Source: Sphingobacterium sp. B16(2022) (GTDB lineage: Bacteria; Bacteroidota; Bacteroidia; Sphingobacteriales; Sphingobacteriaceae). From it: a DNA stretch of 64,000 nt. The stretch is from positions 992,001-1,056,000 of the forward strand of contig NZ_JAAUVN010000001.1 in NCBI RefSeq assembly GCF_012030425.1, in the 5' to 3' direction. How positions within the stretch are numbered: position 1 is the first letter of the stretch; every line of letters begins with the position of its first letter. Positions 34,359-44,022 of the stretch are shown here, piece by piece. The position numbers and the translations under genes were made by a program. The notes beneath the pieces are model-generated. The model saw nothing but the letters and a program-made list of their open reading frames with translations. It made no database searches and was not told the origin of the DNA.

Positions 34359-34548
34359 GCAGAGATGTAACGGATGTTACTTTTTTACTGTGAATCTATA
34401 TCTGGATACTTGTACTGTTACTAGCAATTAAGACCGTTTTGATTATTCCAAACGCTATTGAAGTTATGAGCGCAGTACTGCGGAGTTGTTGTCGAAAGGT
34501 ATGTGATTACTTATCGTCTTGGAAGTTCTAAACTGTTCTGTCATTCAG

Positions 34549-34588
34549 AATAAATACGCTTATCGATGATTGGGTAAGCGTATTTATT
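34549..34588. terminator. Bidirectional hairpin between convergent genes
   Basis: A perfect 14-bp stem (34549-34562 with 34575-34588, core AAATACGCTTA) has a 12-base loop. It lies between the rhamnosidase gene (+) and the serine hydrolase gene (-). Confidence 0.6.
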
Positions 34589-34704
34589 ATAGTAGTTTTT
34601 AATTTTGCGAAGCTATTTAAAAAATGTGTAGTTAACAGGTTTGAAAATGAATACTTCATTGCCCACATTTCCGCTTGAATAGCCATGAAGTGTAGGCGTC
34701 ATCT

Positions 34705-35760
34705 TCATTTCAAAAGATTGCTTTCTTTAATGATTCTTCTGATTTCCTGTTCAAAATGATAGGCAATATCAAAATTTTCATTCCCTACATTTTCCATTAT
34801 GATAACACTGGTTTTTGTTTTTGGATAGTATAAATTAACCGCCGTAAAACCTTCTGATGGGTGAAATCCTGTATGGCCAATTTCAGCAATACTGTCTTTA
34901 TCATTTATTCGCAAACCATAGCCGTAACCAATAGGATTTTTACTGAAAAGCTGATGTGTGTTGGTTATAACATAACTTGTCATCACTTTGTAGGTGGTAG
35001 GTTTTAGAACTTTTCCCTGATGTAAACATGCGTTCCATTTTGCAAGATCGGATGCAGTAACAATTAAGTGACTGCCAAAAGTATGGCTAGCATCAAAACT
35101 TAATTGTTCGTTGCGTCTAAAAGTTCTGTCTTGTAGCACGGTATGTCCTTTTGTTAGTAATTCGCTATTGATTTCATTTGGATAATAGCTATCGTTCATG
35201 TGACAATTTTTAAATAGTGCTGTCACTAAAGCTTCAAAACTTTTCCCACTTTGCTTTTCAAGAACAAGTCCCGCAACATAATAACCCACATTAGAATAAT
35301 TGAATGAAGATCCTGGTTTAAATTTCAATGGTTTGTCTATATCGTCGCTGTATAATCCTGAAGTGTTGTTGAGCAGTTGATGGACGGTGACGGTATCCGC
35401 CCAAGTATATTTCAAATCAGGCAAATATTTACGAATAGGTTTTTTTAAATCAATTTTCCCCTTTTCTACTTGCTGTAAAATAAGTGCTGCGGTAAATTGT
35501 TTGGCTATGGACATGGTAGAAAACTTGTCGTCCATTTTTAAGGGGATCTCTTTGCTGAAATCAGCTCGTCCGTATGCTTTTGCATATTTTGTTATTCCAT
35601 TTTGTCCAATGTAAACTACTCCATTAAAATCTCGTGGACTTTTAGTTAGCAGTAAACTATCAATTTTTGTTGAATAGTTGTCTTTCAATTGTGCTGATGA
35701 ATGGCAACTTGTCAATAGAACTGTTGTTGCAAGAAATATTAGTTTTAAAATTGGCTTCAT
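34705..35760 (-). CDS. Serine hydrolase, beta-lactamase/class C (PF00144) family
   Basis: A 351-residue lipoprotein (signal ends LLTSC). Catalytic motifs of the penicillin-binding/class-C group: S84-I-A-K87 in FSTMSIAKQFTAAL, Y155-S-N in SSFNYSNVGYYVAG, and a late H-T-G (AEIGHTGFHPSEGF) replacing K-T-G. Such proteins in Bacteroidota are usually esterases, D-aminopeptidases or peptidases rather than resistance enzymes. Probably periplasmic, anchored by lipid. It is transcribed alone. Confidence 0.9.
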   Translation of the reverse strand: MKPILKLIFLATTVLLTSCHSSAQLKDNYSTKIDSLLLTKSPRDFNGVVYIGQNGITKYAKAYGRADFSKEIPLKMDDKFSTMSIAKQFTAALILQQVEKGKIDLKKPIRKYLPDLKYTWADTVTVHQLLNNTSGLYSDDIDKPLKFKPGSSFNYSNVGYYVAGLVLEKQSGKSFEALVTALFKNCHMNDSYYPNEINSELLTKGHTVLQDRTFRRNEQLSFDASHTFGSHLIVTASDLAKWNACLHQGKVLKPTTYKVMTSYVITNTHQLFSKNPIGYGYGLRINDKDSIAEIGHTGFHPSEGFTAVNLYYPKTKTSVIIMENVGNENFDIAYHFEQEIRRIIKESNLLK

Positions 35761-35950
35761 TTAGCTATGGGATATAAATATCAAAGTCTATTTTTTAATG
35801 TCGGTCGATAATAGGTAATGAACGCGAATCAGTTCTAAAAAAAAGGTTTTAGTATGCTCTTGATGTTATGATTAATAGTTGCGCTCTTTGTTTTGCCTGT
35901 GATCATCAATGGTGTAATTGTCTAATAATTACCTTTTAAGATCTTGTTGA

Positions 35951-36280
35951 TCAATGCCATTGACAGTCTTGCCAGTCTGTTAACATATGAAAGAGTAAAC
36001 CAACCGCAATAATTCGAGTTTTAGGAAAAAAGAGTAAGATAAAGTATACTGCAATTGCATAATAGGAGTGAAGTGGATGAAAGCCTATACTGCAACGATC
36101 TGGTGCGAATATTGGAGTCGCTAACAAATGATCGAGATCAACCAGCATTGTAGCAATCATGATTAACCAGGCACGTTTCCATTGTTTTCTAAAAAACACA
36201 TACGAAAGTAATCCTGGAGCTAAAAAATGTAAGGTATAATGAATGAATGTCTGTAGGTAATGTAATGTCTCAATATTCAT
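35951..36280 (-). CDS. DUF6122-family membrane protein
   Basis: A 109-residue integral membrane protein with three to four helices. The DUF6122 hallmarks are clear: HYTLHFLAPGLLSYVFFRK, then MLVDLDHLLATPIFAPDRCS, then IGFHPLHSYYAIAVYF and GLLFHMLTDWQDC. Conserved Asp/His pairs (D-L-D-H, H-P-L-H, H-x-x-T-D) recall metal-dependent membrane hydrolases (YdjM/LexA-binding-like), so hydrolysis of a lipid-linked substrate is possible but unproven. The 409 bases between this gene and 36690 hold no convincing gene. Confidence 0.85.
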   Translation of the reverse strand: MNIETLHYLQTFIHYTLHFLAPGLLSYVFFRKQWKRAWLIMIATMLVDLDHLLATPIFAPDRCSIGFHPLHSYYAIAVYFILLFFPKTRIIAVGLLFHMLTDWQDCQWH

Positions 36281-36689
36281 TTAATAAACAAAATAAAGTG
36301 ATAGATGTAGTTTTTCGGCCTCCCTAATTTCTGCAAATATAAGGATCAAAAAGTGAAATATTGAAGGAAATCACATCCCGATTAATGGTCTTTTTTACTG
36401 GAAGAAAGACTGCCAAAGATGACGTTTGATCTTTCAGCTTGTCGGATTTTTATTGAAGTGATCAGTGGAATTGTCGTCCTCATTGATATTTTCTTGTATA
36501 AATTTTGGAAAGTATCGCTATTTGGCGCAATTGCAATTCAGGTTGATGTCTATATTTTCACCTATAAATTCCCTGTATTCACCGAGTTTTTCCTGAGCTT
36601 AGTCTAAATGTCATCGTGTTTGATTGATTTACAAACTATTTTTGAATCAATAAAAGAACGACTAACCATCAATATAAAATAAAGACATT

Positions 36690-37136
36690 ATGAAAACTTT
36701 AGTAAACACATTCGTAGCAGTAGCCTTGATCGTAGTATCGACTTTCACTATGGCAACCGCAAAACCAAAAGTACCGAATAAAAAAACAGTTGTCAATCTA
36801 TCGACAGCAGCGCTAGCTATCGACCATTACGTAGCGATTATGACTGCGGGTGAATCAGCAGGTCTGGAAAAACTTTTTACTTCAGATTTCACCCAAAAGA
36901 TAAACGCAAAAGAAGGGCGGACCAATAGTCGTTCAGAAGTCGTCTCATTCTTAAAAAAACAAAAAGGAGATCAACTGAACTGTAAAACGAGTACCATAAT
37001 CGTAGAAAATTCCGCTGATTATAAAGTAGCGAGAATAACAATGCAATTTGAAGGATTTACTAAGACTGATCTTGTAACTTTGGTCAATGACGGCGGTAAC
37101 TGGAAAGTCTCCCAATCGATTACTACATATCAGTAA
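36690..37136 (+). CDS. Exported NTF2-like (SnoaL/lumazine-binding-like) protein
   Basis: A 148-residue protein with signal peptide (MKTLVNTFVAVALIVVSTF, then MATA) and one NTF2-like cone domain: AALAIDHYVAIMTAGESAGL, LFTSDFTQKIN, SRSEVVSFLKKQKG and the ending DLVTLVNDGGNWKVSQSITT. This is typical of the 'nuclear transport factor 2 family' proteins common in Bacteroidota. Ligand or enzymatic role unknown. The serine hydrolase gene begins 59 bases downstream and is probably co-transcribed. A TATTTTTG at 36637-36644 could be the -7 element. Confidence 0.82.
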   Translation: MKTLVNTFVAVALIVVSTFTMATAKPKVPNKKTVVNLSTAALAIDHYVAIMTAGESAGLEKLFTSDFTQKINAKEGRTNSRSEVVSFLKKQKGDQLNCKTSTIIVENSADYKVARITMQFEGFTKTDLVTLVNDGGNWKVSQSITTYQ

Positions 37137-37195
37137 TTCATTTGCAAATCATAAAGGAATTCAGTGTTCAATTTTTACTTTTAGCCAAAAAAAAT

Positions 37196-39001
37196 ATGAT
37201 GATTATAAAACCGCTCTCCCTTACAATTATTCTCGGAATGTTGGTAGGAACTGCTTCTGCACAGACCCACATGACGATTCAGGAAGGTATTTCCAAGGTC
37301 GAAGCTGGATTAATCCCACCAGTCCGTTTTGAGGGCGAAGCTTCTTGGGATATCGTTTCCCGGATGCAGTTTTATAACGTTCCAGGGGTGAGTATAGCTG
37401 TTATCAAAGACTCAAAAGTTATTTGGAGTAAAACGTATGGCTATGCAGATCTTGATTCTAAAACGCCAGTAACTTCAAAAACACTTTTCCAGGTAGCTTC
37501 GATGAGTAAGCCTGTAAGCGCTTATGCGGCTTTGAAAGCCGTGGAAGAGGGAAAGTTAGACCCTGATAGTAATGTTAATGTATATCTGAAGTCATGGAAA
37601 GTTTCTGAAAATGAATGGACTAAATCGAAAAAAGTTACACTAAAAAATATTGTGAGCCATACTGCTGGTTTTACAGTAAGTGGATTTCCTGGTTATAAGG
37701 TAAGTGATCCTCTTCCTACTGCTGTTCAAGTGTTGAATGGCGTAAAACCTTCCAATACCCCTGCAGTTTTTGTTGATAAGCTTCCGGGGGCTAATTTTCG
37801 ATATTCAGGTGGTGGATATACGGTGATGCAACAGATGCTTTCGGACCTCGAGGGGAAAGATTTTACGACTATTATGCGTGAAAAAGTGCTTCTCCCTCTT
37901 GCTATGCACAACAGCAGTTTTGCACAGCCACTTCCAGCAGCACAAGCACAGTTTACAGCTACAGCCTATGGTGTCGATGGACGTAAAGTGGAGGGACGAT
38001 ACCATATTTATCCGGAGCAGGCTGCTGCGGGTCTGTGGTCTACGGCCGAAGATTATGCTAAGTTTGTCATCGATATTCAAAATACACTTAGTGGCAAAAG
38101 CAGTAGGGTAATTTCCAAAAAAACGGCAGAAGAATTTTCGAGTCCGTTTGTTGAACCTTTTATAGGTTTGGGCATTTTTCTAGAAAATTACAACGGAGAG
38201 GTTTATGTGACCCATGGTGGTTGGAATGAGGGGTTTAGTAGTAGCTTTATTGGAAGTAAAACAAGCGGTGACGGAGTTGTGATTCTTACAAACACCAACA
38301 AACCCCTGTTTATCAATGAGCTCGTGAGATCCGTTGCATTAGTCTACCATTGGCCCAATTATATTGCACCAACTAATCAAATTCTGCCGTTAAGTCAGCA
38401 TGATTTAAATGCTCATTTAGGGAGCTACAAGTTTGAAAAATATGGTTTTATCAAAGTCTATAAAGAAAATGGTAAACTGATGACAGTTCGCAATGTGGAT
38501 GCTCCGGTGGAACTTATCAAAGTTGGAGAAAATACATTCGCTATGCGAGACTGGAATTTCAAGGTGAGTTTTGATATGGATTCAAGTTCTGGTAAAAAAG
38601 AACTTGTACATACTTTAGCTGATAAAACTGTTCGATCTAAAAGTCCTCAGATCGGCAGCGATGAAATTATACCCTTAGCATTAATTTTAGAAGGTCATTT
38701 TGAAAAAGGTGTAAAGGCATATCAAAGGGCAAAACAAGAAGATAGCCAACATGAGCAGCTTTCAGAAGGCTTTCTGAATGGTACAGGATATGAACTGCTC
38801 CATCAGAAAAAAAATGCTCAGGCTATTGCTGTTTTTAGCATCAACACGATCTTGTATCCAGAGAGTGAAAATGTCTACGATAGTTTAGCTGAGGCTTATC
38901 TCAAAGACGGACAGAAAGAAAAAGCAAAGCAGAACTACCGAAAAGTACTTGAAATCAATACTAAAAATGAAAAAGCCCGTAAAATCTTAGAAACGTTATA
39001 A
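37196..39001 (+). CDS. Serine hydrolase (class C beta-lactamase-like) with C-terminal TPR segment
   Basis: A 601-residue exported protein. Signal peptide to about residue 22 (LGMLVGTASAQ), then a PF00144 hydrolase domain with S102-M-S-K105 (FQVASMSKPVSAY), a Tyr-Ser-Gly motif (NFRYSGGGYTVMQQ) and a late H-G-G (VTHGGWNEGFSSS). After residue 400 comes a beta-lipocalin-like insert, then TPR-like repeats (QKKNAQAIAVFSINTILYPE, then DSLAEAYLKDGQKEKAKQNY). The extra C-terminal region sets it apart from the shorter enzyme at 34705. Start ATG 37196 was chosen over the TTG at 37142 because it begins the signal peptide. Confidence 0.88.
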   Translation: MMIIKPLSLTIILGMLVGTASAQTHMTIQEGISKVEAGLIPPVRFEGEASWDIVSRMQFYNVPGVSIAVIKDSKVIWSKTYGYADLDSKTPVTSKTLFQVASMSKPVSAYAALKAVEEGKLDPDSNVNVYLKSWKVSENEWTKSKKVTLKNIVSHTAGFTVSGFPGYKVSDPLPTAVQVLNGVKPSNTPAVFVDKLPGANFRYSGGGYTVMQQMLSDLEGKDFTTIMREKVLLPLAMHNSSFAQPLPAAQAQFTATAYGVDGRKVEGRYHIYPEQAAAGLWSTAEDYAKFVIDIQNTLSGKSSRVISKKTAEEFSSPFVEPFIGLGIFLENYNGEVYVTHGGWNEGFSSSFIGSKTSGDGVVILTNTNKPLFINELVRSVALVYHWPNYIAPTNQILPLSQHDLNAHLGSYKFEKYGFIKVYKENGKLMTVRNVDAPVELIKVGENTFAMRDWNFKVSFDMDSSSGKKELVHTLADKTVRSKSPQIGSDEIIPLALILEGHFEKGVKAYQRAKQEDSQHEQLSEGFLNGTGYELLHQKKNAQAIAVFSINTILYPESENVYDSLAEAYLKDGQKEKAKQNYRKVLEINTKNEKARKILETL

Positions 39002-39006
39002 TCTTG

Positions 39007-39046
39007 AATGCCATAGTCAGGAAATTAAATTTAAGACTATGGCATT
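39007..39046. terminator. Bidirectional terminator
   Basis: AATGCCATAGTC at 39007-39018 is exactly complementary to GACTATGGCATT at 39035-39046. It sits between two convergent genes (stops at 39001 and 39064). Confidence 0.7.
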
Positions 39047-39063
39047 TAAACCTGTTTTTATGA

Positions 39064-39603
39064 TTATGGTCTTAACGTGTAAGTAACTATATTTTCTATG
39101 TTTACGTGTTTGTTGTTATAAGTTTGGTTTTCAAATACAAAATTTAGCTTTTTCAATATTGCTATAGAACTGCTATTATCTGATGAAGGAAATGCAGTAA
39201 TTACTGTTGCCTTCAAATTGTTGAAAGTGAATCTAAGAACGGCCTGTAAAGCCTCTTTCATATAGCCTTTTCCCTGAAATTCTGGTAACATTTCATAACC
39301 AATCTCGACCATATCAGATTCATGATCAAAGTTCCAGCAACAGACCGAACCGATTAAAGTATCATTGTTACTTAGAGTGATCACCCAGTACAGACATTCT
39401 TTCTTTTTTACCATTCCATTGATTCTTTCAATGTATTTGACTGCCTGTTTTAAAGTCGTCGCATTGTCACGGCCAACAAAATTGTTTGTAACTGGATCGG
39501 AATGTAGTTTATGAATGAAGTTATAATTCTTCCTGAGTATTTTTTTTAATGTTAACCTTTCTGTATGCAGCGTTGGAAAATCTGTAAAATTTAAGTTCAG
39601 CAT
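39064..39603 (-). CDS. GNAT-family N-acetyltransferase, RimJ/RimL-like
   Basis: A 179-residue cytoplasmic protein. The family start TLHTERLTLKKILRKNYNFI is followed by YWVITLSNNDTLIGSVCCWN and VEIGYEMLPEFQGKGYMKEA, which is the acetyl-CoA pyrophosphate-binding loop (Q-G-K-G-Y-M-x-E-A). Near the end, NNSSSIAILKKLNFVFE-type sequence matches the N-x-x-S-x-x-x-L-x-K-x-G/N-F motif. The substrate (ribosomal protein, antibiotic or metabolite amine) cannot be told. Confidence 0.9.
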   Translation of the reverse strand: MLNLNFTDFPTLHTERLTLKKILRKNYNFIHKLHSDPVTNNFVGRDNATTLKQAVKYIERINGMVKKKECLYWVITLSNNDTLIGSVCCWNFDHESDMVEIGYEMLPEFQGKGYMKEALQAVLRFTFNNLKATVITAFPSSDNSSSIAILKKLNFVFENQTYNNKHVNIENIVTYTLRP

Positions 39604-39714
39604 ATGTTCTGTTGAAATGATTAAAAAGGGCTTTTTAGAATTTCTTATTTAATACATGTATTGGAAAACTTATTTTGTTATGATAAAATCAAACGTTATC
39701 ATTTTTTGTGCTAC

Positions 39715-40563
39715 TTATGAAATACCAAGAGCTTTCATTTTTACTAAAAATTCTTCTTGAGAAATCTCTCCTGAACCAAATCTGTGTTGCAATAGCAGCT
39801 TATTTTCATTTTCAGTCATAGGTCTTGTATATAGATCTTCTACTCGTGCTTTTTCATTTAATAATGGTGTGGTAATGTGCTGTAATTTGGCAAAAGCCTC
39901 ATAATATCGAACCCCTAATATTCTTTGAGATTTTGCATCGAAATGAAGCTGATCTTCATTTGCAGTCAAATTTTTGGCTGTTACATAATAACAATGTGCG
40001 TGTGATTGTGCATACTTTAACAATTCTTCATTGACTTTGGGGTAGCTTGTAAAATATTGGCCATAAAGCCCGTTTGTTAAGAAGTTTCCAATCTCACCAA
40101 TAATCAAAGGCAGATGCGGAGCGTCCAATTGTGAGCGTAATTCTGTTATTATTTTTTCAAATTTATCACTATAATGTGCCGCAGTGTGGGCAAAACTATC
40201 GTTCTCGCCCTGATGCCAGAGTATGCCTGCTAATTGGCTGCTGCGCATCGCTAACTTGGCCTGCGCAACTGCATGATCAAAAAGTGCACCTCCAATAGAC
40301 CAGTCATCTAGGCTTGTGCCGCCATCTGCACAGGGGATGAGTCCAATTTCAAGTTCTTTGTTGTGGGCTTGCCATGAGGCTGCGAATGAAGAACTAAGGC
40401 CAACCCCTGCGGTAGAGCGGTCATTATGGATAGGTTCAAACATGATCTGCCACCTGCCATTCCGTAAAACTTTAATATTTTCATTTAATATCTGAGGTAC
40501 ATCATTTACGTAACCTCGGCCTGCCATATTTGATTGGCCAATGAGTAAAAAAGACTGTATCAT
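39715..40563 (-). CDS. Sialate O-acetylesterase-like SGNH hydrolase
   Basis: A 282-residue enzyme of the SASA/DUF303 family. Block I serine: LLIGQSNMAGRG. Block III: ILWHQGENDSF with the conserved W-H/Q-G-E. The catalytic His is in NEDQLHFDAKSQRILG. There is no signal peptide, so it may act in the cytoplasm, unlike many PUL esterases. A short C-terminal helical segment (FGSGEISQEEFLVKMKALG) resembles a SHOCT-like tail. Role: probably removal of acetyl groups from sugars. It is monocistronic. Confidence 0.87.
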   Translation of the reverse strand: MIQSFLLIGQSNMAGRGYVNDVPQILNENIKVLRNGRWQIMFEPIHNDRSTAGVGLSSSFAASWQAHNKELEIGLIPCADGGTSLDDWSIGGALFDHAVAQAKLAMRSSQLAGILWHQGENDSFAHTAAHYSDKFEKIITELRSQLDAPHLPLIIGEIGNFLTNGLYGQYFTSYPKVNEELLKYAQSHAHCYYVTAKNLTANEDQLHFDAKSQRILGVRYYEAFAKLQHITTPLLNEKARVEDLYTRPMTENENKLLLQHRFGSGEISQEEFLVKMKALGIS

Positions 40564-40714
40564 TTGACTGTATTCAATTATTCCTTATTATAATATCAAA
40601 CCTATAGGAAAAATACGATATAAATGTAATAGCGATGAATTTTTTAATCGATAAAGATGCTAAAGTAATTGCAAGGAACTGAACTGATGCATGTATTGGA
40701 AAAGGTTTTGAAAG

Positions 40715-40750
40715 TAAAATAAAAGGTGCGGAATATATTATCCCGCACCT
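40715..40750 (-). terminator. Rho-independent terminator of the baeRF3 gene
   Basis: On the minus strand AGGTGCGG pairs with CCGCACCT around an 11-base loop and is followed by TTTTATTTT. It lies 38 bases after the stop of the gene at 40788-41867. Confidence 0.8.
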
Positions 40751-40787
40751 CGTTAATTGTTTACATCGTATTAATAGTTCTCACTTA

Positions 40788-41867
40788 TTAATACCTGACT
40801 TGCAATGCGATCTCACCTAAATCAGCTAGGTCGGTCTGAGTTGTAAATACAACGCGACCTTTTTTAGACAGTACTTCCCAAGCGATATTGCTAACAATAT
40901 CATCTATGGCATCTTCTAGGTTCGCATCTTCAACGAGATCAAATGTTCTTTCGTCTGTCATGACTACAGGCTGCGAAAAATCATTATTAATAATTAGAAG
41001 TTCCCCGCGACCATCCAGGGAAGCTTGATAGATTTCTTGCAAATCCGTCAGTACTTTACCTGTTCCTACGGCTTCTTTCATCTGACTGATGGCGTCGGTA
41101 CGTTGCTGTTTTTGTAATGTTTCAATAATCTCCCAAGATTGCTTTACAATTTCATGAGGAGCAACGTGGTTATAATTTATTGGAGCATGTCCAATATAGG
41201 CCGCTGGTATATCAGCTACTTCTTGTAATTTGACATAATTATCTTCTGTACTGATGACCACACAAGCCAATCCGGTATCGTGATGCAGTTTTACGAATGC
41301 CTTATCGACGGTATTTAAATATTCACGCACCATATTATCTACTTTCCGGGCATTACTGGCTTGATCTGCGTTGGCCACCTGAAGCGTATTCTCCGGAAAG
41401 GGAAAGTCATCATTCTTTATTTCAGTAACTATGCTATCATTTACGGCTTCATAAATTTGTACACCACTTTGTGATAGTAACATCAGCAAATAGTTTGTAC
41501 TTCTATTATAGGATTTGATAAGTGAGCGAACAGCGAATCTTTCGGAGATATGTACGCCTTCACGACTTGTTTCCCATGCTGATTTTATTATTTCTTCGGT
41601 ATCATTAGAGAGAAAAATATGGAGACTGTCCAGATTATAATTGAGATCGATCTGCGTAGTTATCGTTTGTATTTTTTCCAATAGGGGGGCTATTGTTTTT
41701 TTATCAAACGTTGTTGTTAATCTATCTTCGGCTTCTTTAAGTAAATTCTTCAAGGAAACTGCATCTGTGAGGTTATCCGGGTGAGTACGATGCGTATTCA
41801 GCGAGATGGTTACACAAGGATTACTTTTTACATTGGCGATTTTCTGTAATTGTTCTTTTAATATCAT
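40788..41867 (-). CDS. baeRF3-domain protein (bacterial release-factor-like)
   Basis: A 359-residue cytoplasmic protein of the bacterial archaeo-eukaryotic release factor (baeRF) superfamily, family 3. Recognisable segments: PCVTISLNTHRTHPDN at the N-terminus, LLSQSGVQIYEAVNDS, then GLACVVISTEDNYVKLQEVA and a C-terminal GRGELLIINNDFSQPVV. In the superfamily an eRF1-like fold is thought to act on ribosome-bound peptidyl-tRNA or in stress resolution; baeRF3 function is not established. Solitary gene with its own terminator. Confidence 0.8.
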   Translation of the reverse strand: MILKEQLQKIANVKSNPCVTISLNTHRTHPDNLTDAVSLKNLLKEAEDRLTTTFDKKTIAPLLEKIQTITTQIDLNYNLDSLHIFLSNDTEEIIKSAWETSREGVHISERFAVRSLIKSYNRSTNYLLMLLSQSGVQIYEAVNDSIVTEIKNDDFPFPENTLQVANADQASNARKVDNMVREYLNTVDKAFVKLHHDTGLACVVISTEDNYVKLQEVADIPAAYIGHAPINYNHVAPHEIVKQSWEIIETLQKQQRTDAISQMKEAVGTGKVLTDLQEIYQASLDGRGELLIINNDFSQPVVMTDERTFDLVEDANLEDAIDDIVSNIAWEVLSKKGRVVFTTQTDLADLGEIALQVRY

Positions 41868-42328
41868 AACTTTTACATTTTATTTATCAGAAATTTAATT
41901 TTAAACTGATAATTGTTGAGTGTTTTGTTAAGATAGTTAAAAAATGTTTAATATCAAAGAAATCAAGGTGCAATAATCACATTTCAAAGCTTGAAATTCT
42001 ATTATCAAGCTATCTAAAAATAGCATTTTTATGCGCTCCAGGCCAATTACATCATGACTATAAAGCTTCATATAGCCATGCATGCAGGATACCGATTCTA
42101 TGCGGTTGGTCTTAAAGGTGTAGCAACTGGTAAAGCATTGGTTTTGAGAAGGCAGGAAATATGCGAAATACAATTGATATATTTCAATTTGCTATTTTTT
42201 TTGTTTTTTTGGAATAAAATATGGTTCTTTATGTATTAAATGTCTTTAAGACAAATAAACTAGAATGATGCACACCCTTTGTATTATCGCTCGATCAACC
42301 AAAATAAACCAACAAATTTTAAACAATT

Positions 42329-43633
42329 ATGACTAACACATCAAGAAGAAAATTTATTAAGAACTCTACAGCTGTCGTTACAATAGCTGGTCTAACTTCT
42401 ATGTTTCCTAAGCTATATGCTTCAGTGGGTACAACGCAAAAAATTCGTGTTGGTGCCATTGGTATTAACGGTATGGGATGGTCCGATTTGAATGCGATCC
42501 TCAAACATCCAGATGTTGTCTGTACAGCACTTTGTGATGTGGACAACAATGTTTTACAGAAGCGGATAAAAGAGCTTGAAGAAAGAGGTATTTCGGTAAA
42601 AGGTTTTAACAACTACCGTGATTTATTAAAAAGTAAAGATGTGGATGTCGTGGTTATCGGTACGCCTGATCATTGGCATTGTTTACAGATGATAGAAGCT
42701 TGCCAGGCGGGGAAAGATGTTTATGTTGAGAAACCATTGGGTAATTCGATCGCTGAATGCAGGGCGATGGTGGATGCAGTAAAGAAAAGTAAATCCATTG
42801 TTCAGGTAGGGCAGTGGCAACGCAGTCAACAACATTTTCGAGATGCAGTAGCATTTGTGCATTCCGGAAAGCTGGGTAAGATCCGCCTGGTAAAAGCTTG
42901 GGCATACCAAGGTTGGATGAAAAGTATTCCTGTTAAACCTGATGGGCCGGTTCCAGCAGGTGTGAATTATGACTTGTGGTTGGGTCCTGCAAAGAAACAT
43001 CCTTTTAATCCGAATAGATTTCATTTTGATTTTAGGTGGTATTGGGATTATGCTGGTGGCTTAATGACAGATTGGGGTGTTCATATGCTTGATTATGCAC
43101 TGCTAGGAATGAAGGCGACTAAACCGATTTCAATTATGGCATCTGGAGGGAAGTTTGCTTATCCTCAAGATGCAGCCGAAACTCCAGATACGTTAACCAC
43201 GGTATATGAGTTTGAGGGTTTTAATGTGCAATGGGAGCATGCTACAGGTATTGACGGTGGTCCTTATGGAAAGGATCATGGCGTGGCTTTTATTGGAAAC
43301 AATGGTACTTTAGTGCTTAACCGAGGCGGTTGGGAGGTCATTCCTGAAAAGGGGCGCATGGATGGCATTGCTTTTCAGCGTTCAGTTGATGACGGTTTGA
43401 ATCTGCATGCGGTTAATTTTATTGAAGCAGTGAAAAGCAGAGATTCATCGACTTTGAACTGTCCTGTGGAGGATGGGGCTGCAATCGCGATATTTTCGCA
43501 AATGGGGAACATTGCCTATCGTACGGGAAAGAAGATTTATTGGAACCAAGAAACCTGGTCTTTTGGTATTGAAGATGCAGATAAATTAATATCGGCATCT
43601 TACCATAATGGTTATAAGCTACCTACAATTTAA
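42329..43633 (+). CDS. Gfo/Idh/MocA-family oxidoreductase with Tat-type signal
   Basis: A 434-residue NAD(P)-dependent sugar oxidoreductase-like protein. N-terminus SRRKFIKNSTAVVTIAGLTS is a twin-arginine signal, so it acts in the periplasm. The Rossmann motif is VGAIGINGMGWSDL, the family motif is DVYVEKPLGNSIAE, and the C-terminal active-site region has MTDWGVHMLDYALLG. Periplasmic members of this type in Bacteroidota often belong to glycoside-metabolising loci, some with NAD-dependent glycosidase chemistry. No PUL partner is adjacent. The 461 bases upstream (41868-42328) contain no gene I can support. Confidence 0.9.
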   Translation: MTNTSRRKFIKNSTAVVTIAGLTSMFPKLYASVGTTQKIRVGAIGINGMGWSDLNAILKHPDVVCTALCDVDNNVLQKRIKELEERGISVKGFNNYRDLLKSKDVDVVVIGTPDHWHCLQMIEACQAGKDVYVEKPLGNSIAECRAMVDAVKKSKSIVQVGQWQRSQQHFRDAVAFVHSGKLGKIRLVKAWAYQGWMKSIPVKPDGPVPAGVNYDLWLGPAKKHPFNPNRFHFDFRWYWDYAGGLMTDWGVHMLDYALLGMKATKPISIMASGGKFAYPQDAAETPDTLTTVYEFEGFNVQWEHATGIDGGPYGKDHGVAFIGNNGTLVLNRGGWEVIPEKGRMDGIAFQRSVDDGLNLHAVNFIEAVKSRDSSTLNCPVEDGAAIAIFSQMGNIAYRTGKKIYWNQETWSFGIEDADKLISASYHNGYKLPTI

Positions 43634-43995
43634 AATATTATGATCAATATATTTTTGTAATGCCAGCATACAGTGCTGATAACAGTAAGATGTTGTATGC
43701 ATTTGAATCTATTAAATGGGGGGCATTGAACATGAAATTAGGGACCAGGTACTTCCGGCTCTAACTAAACGATATTTTTCGATGTGGTAAATAGATTAGA
43801 ATGATATAATTGTTACTTGGCAATTAGAACGCGAGATGTTGATGGCTCTATAAAAAAAGTTTTCTAATTATCCTACTAGTGTGTTTATGTTAAACTTTTG
43901 TGATATAAATTTAACTATACATTTTATTGATTGTCAATTTGTTATCATGTTTAAAACGTGTTGATTAGGTCTTTAGAATATTAATTTTATATCTA

Positions 43996-44003
43996 TATAT
44001 TTG
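43996..44003 (+). promoter_or_regulatory. Candidate -7 element for the response-regulator gene
   Basis: TATATTTG fits TAnnTTTG 19 bases before the ATG at 44023, without an obvious -33 partner. The rest of 43634-43995 shows no gene. Confidence 0.35.
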
Positions 44004-44022
44004 TGTCAAAATTGTTGGAAAT

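Noticed and set aside
36419..36607. 62-codon hydrophobic open frame
   Set aside because: No recognisable family, no good start context or neighbour support; probably chance in AT-rich sequence.
41937..42239. Overlapping short open frames on both strands upstream of the Gfo/Idh gene
   Set aside because: They overlap each other, have odd composition and no recognisable domain.
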